Below, piece after piece: positions 23,711 through 26,962 of a stretch of DNA of 26,962 nucleotides. The stretch comes from Palsa-1392 sp036493915 (GTDB taxonomy: Bacteria; Verrucomicrobiota; Verrucomicrobiia; Chthoniobacterales; UBA10450): the NCBI GenBank assembly GCA_036493915.1, contig DASXPA010000103.1, positions 1 to 26,962 on the forward strand, given 5' to 3'. Made by a program: the position numbers and the translations under genes. The first letter of the stretch is position 1. Each line of letters begins with the position of its first letter. The notes beneath the pieces were generated by a model that did not search any database, was not told the DNA's origin, and saw only the letters and a program-made list of their open reading frames with translations.

Positions 23711-26218
23711 TTGCTTCGAGGGTTGGCTGCGACGATTGCGTTGACTTGCCTAACGACGACGGCAGCGCCCGTACCGGGAGCGACGATGAAGACGCCGGTC
23801 GATCGCTCTCACTGGCCGGCCGCTTTGCGCGACGTCCCTCTCGATCACCTCTCTTCCGGTGCGCTCATGCTTCTCGATCGCAACGGTGATCTCGTTAGGC
23901 CATCGACTTCAACTGAAACCAGAGCGGCGGCCGCGGCGGGCGTGACTCTCGATCTGCGGGTCGCGCCAAATCTTCGCCTCGGTGATGATCCCACGGCTTT
24001 GCCCCCTTCCATGCGCGCACAGGCTGAGCCGCACATTGCGCGTTCTCAGGTCGACCCCGACTTTCTCGTCGCCATCTTTCAGGAAGGTCGTTTCACCGAT
24101 GGCGGCGCGGTCGATTGCGGCTACTCGGTGACGCGTGACGGCGGCCTGAGCTGGACGCGCGCGCTCGTCCCGAAATTAACGATGACGAGCGGCGGGCCTT
24201 ATCCGCGCGCGACCGATCCGGTGGCCGGGATTGATCTCAACGGAAGGATCTTCCTCTGCACCGATGCCGCGACCAACGCCGATTTCACCCAGGGTCTTAT
24301 ACTCGTTAGTCACTCGCTCGATGGCGGCGTGACCTTTGACGCGCCGTCGGTCGTCTTTCAGCCGTCTATGAGTACGGATTTCACGGACAAACCATGGATG
24401 GCAGTGAATACTTTTAACGGTGTTCCTCACAGCGGCCGGGTTCTGGTGACCTGGACGGAGTTTGGGACGACGGACGCTTCGCCAATCTATCGCGCTTACA
24501 GTGACGACCACGGTGTGAGTTGGAGTGCGGCGGCGGCAATTCATAACCCCGCGACGATGGCGCAGGGTTCGCAGCCGCTCTTTCTACGCGACGGCCGCGT
24601 CGCGATTATCTATTGGAATTTTGCCGACAGCGGCCTTGGCGGCGACGATGCTGCCGCCCCCCTTGCCGCTCCGGAAGAGATCGACATGGTACTTTCGCAA
24701 AATGGCGGCGCCACCTTCGAACCACCGAGCAAGGTGGCCAACGTGACGCGCTATGAGCAGCCGAGCATTCGCAATGGTGTCTTTCTTCCTTCCGCTACCA
24801 CCGATCGGGACCACGGAAATCTTTACGTCGTCTATCAGGCGCGCGATGCCGCTGGCGTGCCGCGCATCCTTTTCACGAAGTCGACCAATGCCGGCGCAAG
24901 TTGGTCGACGCCGATCGCGGTGACAGACAACCCCGGCACGGGAGTCTTCAACGCGGCCATCGCGGCCTCGCCGGACGGCAAAGAATTAACTGTCTCCTTT
25001 TACGACCAGCGCGACAACCCGCCGGGCAACACGACCCTTTGCAACCTTTACCTCGCGCAATCCGTTGACGGCGGCGCCACTTGGCAACCGAACATTCGCG
25101 TGACGAACAAGACAACCAACGCCGCGCTCGCTCCCCTCTCCGCTCAGGGTTACATGCTCGGCGATTACCTCGGCATCGCAGAAACGACCAGCCCGGACGT
25201 GCCGGCGGTGCCGGTCTGGGTCGATACCCGCACGGGTAATCCCGATCCCTTTATTACCCGCGTCGGGATCGCGGCGGAAGTGGACTTCGCCAGCTTTCAG
25301 GCATCGCGATTGTCCCTTGCGCAGATCCACGATTCGATCCTTGGCGGGCCAGAAGGTGACGCGGATGGCGATGGCGAAGACAATCTCTCGGAATTTCTTT
25401 CCCAGACTGAGCCTAACGATGCCGCTTCGGTCGTGCACACCGCGCGGCAGTTAAACATCTCGACGCGCGAGACAGTCGGCCGGGGCGACGACGTGCTCAT
25501 CGGCGGATTCATTGTCAGCGGCACAACGCCCAAAAAAGTGCTCCTGCGTGCGATCGGACCGTCGCTCGCGCAACAGGGTCTCACCGGAGTTCTGCCCGAT
25601 CCTACGCTCGAACTGCACGATAAGGCAGGCGAGATCATTGCGCAGAACGACGACTGGAAGAGCACGCAGCAGGATCAGATCGAAGCGACCGGCATTCCGC
25701 CTAATGACGATCGCGAATCGGCGCTCGTCATCGTTCTCGATCCAGGCGAATACACCGCGATCGTGCAGGGAAAAAACGGCGCGATCGGGACGGCTTTGGT
25801 GGAAGCCTACGATCTCGATCCGACGCCCGCTTCGAAGTTTGGCGACATCAGCACCCGCGGGAAGGTCGGGACCGAAGACAATGTTTTGATCGGCGGCTTG
25901 ATCGTCGCGGACGAAGCGGCGGGACGCGCCAATGTTGTTTTGCGCGCTCTCGGGCCATCGTTAGGCAAAGCCGGCGTGAAAGGCGTGCTGTTGAATCCCG
26001 CCCTCGAGTTGCACGATGCGAATGGCGCGGTTCTCGCCACGAATCGGAACTGGCGCGATACTCAGGAAGGAATCATCAGCTCAACCGGGCTCGCGCCGGA
26101 CGACGATCGGGAAGCGGCGATCTTCGCCACGCTCACCGCCGGCGAATACACCGCGGTCGTGCGCGGTGAAGGGAACACCTCCGGCGTCGGCCTGGTCGAA
26201 GCGTTTAATATTCCCTAA
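23711..26218 (+). CDS. Secreted sialidase-like propeller protein with two C-terminal repeats
   Basis: About 835 residues. The signal peptide is LLRGLAATIALTCLTTTAA. Six Asp-box motifs mark a sialidase-like propeller: SVTRDGGLSW, SHSLDGGVTF, YSDDHGVSW, SQNGGATF, KSTNAGASW and QSVDGGATW. After the propeller DADGDGEDNLSEF looks like a calcium-binding spacer (about 25364). Two tandem repeats of about 120 residues follow (about 25450-25825 and 25840-26215), each with ISTR..VG..D(D/N)VLIGG, LRA(I/L)GPSL, PxLELHD, DDRE(S/A)A and GEYTA(I/V)V; these are frequent at the ends of verrucomicrobial exported proteins. Catalytic sialidase residues are not evident. The start is uncertain: TTG 23711 is used; CTG 23702 would give MKTLLRG, a very typical signal peptide start; the frame is open to TTG 23573 but that part is the decayed duplicate. 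Confidence 0.82.
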   Translation: MLRGLAATIALTCLTTTAAPVPGATMKTPVDRSHWPAALRDVPLDHLSSGALMLLDRNGDLVRPSTSTETRAAAAAGVTLDLRVAPNLRLGDDPTALPPSMRAQAEPHIARSQVDPDFLVAIFQEGRFTDGGAVDCGYSVTRDGGLSWTRALVPKLTMTSGGPYPRATDPVAGIDLNGRIFLCTDAATNADFTQGLILVSHSLDGGVTFDAPSVVFQPSMSTDFTDKPWMAVNTFNGVPHSGRVLVTWTEFGTTDASPIYRAYSDDHGVSWSAAAAIHNPATMAQGSQPLFLRDGRVAIIYWNFADSGLGGDDAAAPLAAPEEIDMVLSQNGGATFEPPSKVANVTRYEQPSIRNGVFLPSATTDRDHGNLYVVYQARDAAGVPRILFTKSTNAGASWSTPIAVTDNPGTGVFNAAIAASPDGKELTVSFYDQRDNPPGNTTLCNLYLAQSVDGGATWQPNIRVTNKTTNAALAPLSAQGYMLGDYLGIAETTSPDVPAVPVWVDTRTGNPDPFITRVGIAAEVDFASFQASRLSLAQIHDSILGGPEGDADGDGEDNLSEFLSQTEPNDAASVVHTARQLNISTRETVGRGDDVLIGGFIVSGTTPKKVLLRAIGPSLAQQGLTGVLPDPTLELHDKAGEIIAQNDDWKSTQQDQIEATGIPPNDDRESALVIVLDPGEYTAIVQGKNGAIGTALVEAYDLDPTPASKFGDISTRGKVGTEDNVLIGGLIVADEAAGRANVVLRALGPSLGKAGVKGVLLNPALELHDANGAVLATNRNWRDTQEGIISSTGLAPDDDREAAIFATLTAGEYTAVVRGEGNTSGVGLVEAFNIP

Positions 26219-26260
26219 AGTTGCCGTTCCCTTTCGCCTTCGTCCGCGTTCAGTAGGCGG

Positions 26261-26962
26261 ATGATCGCGCGAGCATTCGTTCTCGGGGCCGGGCTGGGCA
26301 CGCGACTCCGCCCGCTCACCGACGACCTGCCGAAGCCGCTCGTGCCGATTTTTCAGAAGCCCCTTATCACCTTTGCCCTCGATCACCTCGCGGCCGCCGG
26401 GGTGAAATCGTTTGTCATCAACACGCATCATCTGCCGGCGCAGTTCGAGACGCTCTTCGCGGGCGGCAGTTACCGCGACCTCCCCGTCAGGTTGGTGCAC
26501 GAACCGGTGCTGCTCGAAACCGGCGGCGGGATCAAGAACGCGCAGGCGTCGTTAGGCGCGGAGCCCTTTCTGGTTTACAGCGGTGACCTCCTGACCGATC
26601 TCCCGCTCATACCCCTGTTGGAAGAACATTTTTGCCAGGGAAATGATGTGACCCTCGCGCTTCGCCATACCGGTCTCGCGGCGCAGGTCGCGTTCCGCGA
26701 TGGACTCGTTCTCGATATCGGGAATCGTCACGGGCAGCGGGGTAATCTCGATTACGCCAATGTCTCGGTCTGGAGTCCGCAGGCGTTCGATCGCTTTTCG
26801 TTAGGCGAGAAAATTTCATTCATTCCCGTCCTGACCAACTGGATCGCCGCCGGTGGCAAGATCGGGGGCGTCCTCCTGGACGAAGGCGAGTGGTTTAATC
26901 TCGGCTCGCCCGCGCAATATCTCGGTGCGCATCGCGCGATCATCGAGTGCAAGTGGCGGCCG
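26261..26962 (+). CDS. Sugar-1-phosphate nucleotidyltransferase (partial)
   Basis: The frame is open from ATG 26261 to the window edge, 234 codons. The N-terminus has FVLGAGLGTRLRPLTDDLPKPLVPI, the nucleotide-binding signature of MurU, ManC and RmlA-type enzymes. Later motifs are VINTHHLP, ETGGGIKNA, VYSGDLLTD (metal-binding Asp) and EGEWFNLGSPAQYLGA. It most resembles short MurU-like N-acetylmuramate-1-phosphate uridylyltransferases, but mannose-1-phosphate guanylyltransferase is possible. TAGGCGG lies just before the ATG. It follows the sialidase-like gene by 42 bases. A damaged piece of the same gene lies upstream at 23563-23600. Copies of the TCGTTAGGC motif occur at 26549 and 26798. Confidence 0.88.
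   Translation, partial: MIARAFVLGAGLGTRLRPLTDDLPKPLVPIFQKPLITFALDHLAAAGVKSFVINTHHLPAQFETLFAGGSYRDLPVRLVHEPVLLETGGGIKNAQASLGAEPFLVYSGDLLTDLPLIPLLEEHFCQGNDVTLALRHTGLAAQVAFRDGLVLDIGNRHGQRGNLDYANVSVWSPQAFDRFSLGEKISFIPVLTNWIAAGGKIGGVLLDEGEWFNLGSPAQYLGAHRAIIECKWRP

Larger units (their letters stand above)
6119..26806. other. Dispersed 9-mer motif TCGTTAGGC / GCCTAACGA
   Basis: Exact 9-mers start at 7044, 7748, 8484, 8510, 14709, 14781, 15114, 19425, 19800, 20001, 20890, 21499, 23748, 23892, 25411, 25958, 26549 and 26798. Core CGTTAGG (or CCTAACG) copies with one end base changed are near 6119, 6599, 6830, 9307, 11722, 17883, 18408 and 22570. Both orientations occur. Translations differ (Ser-Leu-Gly, Pro-Asn-Asp, Leu-Val-Arg, Leu-Thr), and the copies at 8484, 8510 and 20890 lie outside intact genes. 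Confidence 0.85.

Noticed and set aside
1061..26700. Frequent CGATCG/GCGATCGC words, as in cyanobacterial HIP1
   Set aside because: They look abundant, but Asp-Arg, Ile-Asp and Ile-Ala codon pairs in GC-rich genes can explain them, and I could not count them against a codon model.
1..26962. CRISPR arrays, tRNA or rRNA genes, transposases
   Set aside because: No regularly spaced repeats, no cloverleaf-like or rRNA-like stretch, and no transposase or integrase motif was seen.

Overview
The window is GC-rich bacterial chromosome, most likely from a soil Verrucomicrobiota (Chthoniobacter/Udaeobacter-like). This is inferred from a VPDSG-type C-terminal sorting tail, the tandem 'ISTR..VG..DNVLIGG' C-terminal repeats common in that phylum, a Dop-type Pup deamidase outside Actinobacteria, and an Mla-type ABC operon implying an outer membrane. 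No rRNA, tRNA, CRISPR array, integrase or intact insertion sequence was seen.

Layout. 1-1.25 kb: tail of an unknown gene, a secreted VPDSG-tailed protein with a possible Cys-Gln thioester domain, and a small membrane protein on the other strand. 1.5-7.9 kb: a tightly overlapping plus-strand [NiFe]-hydrogenase maturation operon: hypF, a formate/nitrite-type transporter, a HypC-like paralogue lacking Cys2, hypC, hypD, a GmhA-like SIS isomerase and hypE. Together HypC, HypD, HypE and HypF make and deliver the Fe(CN)2CO group. No hypA, hypB or hydrogenase subunit gene is present. 7.9-8.8 kb: minus-strand relics of a tripartite efflux operon, broken by frameshifts. 8.9-10.4 kb: dop, ending in a 14-bp perfect hairpin. 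10.4-15.4 kb, minus strand: a Lys/Ala/Arg-rich small protein with a duplicated motif, an alpha-glucan phosphorylase, and a rhomboid protease with a long N-terminal extension. 15.4-17.05 kb, plus strand: a DsbA-like protein and infC, which appears to start at AUU. 17.06-23.4 kb, minus strand: an ECF sigma factor, a secreted sortilin/BNR-type propeller protein, and an mlaE-mlaF-mlaD phospholipid-transport operon. 23.4-27 kb, plus strand: a decayed duplicate segment, a sialidase-like propeller protein with two C-terminal repeats, and a sugar-1-phosphate nucleotidyltransferase that runs off the end.

The most unusual signal is not a gene. The 9-mer TCGTTAGGC (or its complement) occurs at least 18 times, and its 7-base core CGTTAGG at least 26 times, where about 0.2 exact copies are expected by chance. 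Copies lie in several reading frames, on both strands and in non-coding DNA. One pair forms an inverted repeat and one copy holds a stop codon. The first 6.1 kb has none. It behaves like a genome-wide DNA signal, for example an uptake, Chi-like or segregation motif.
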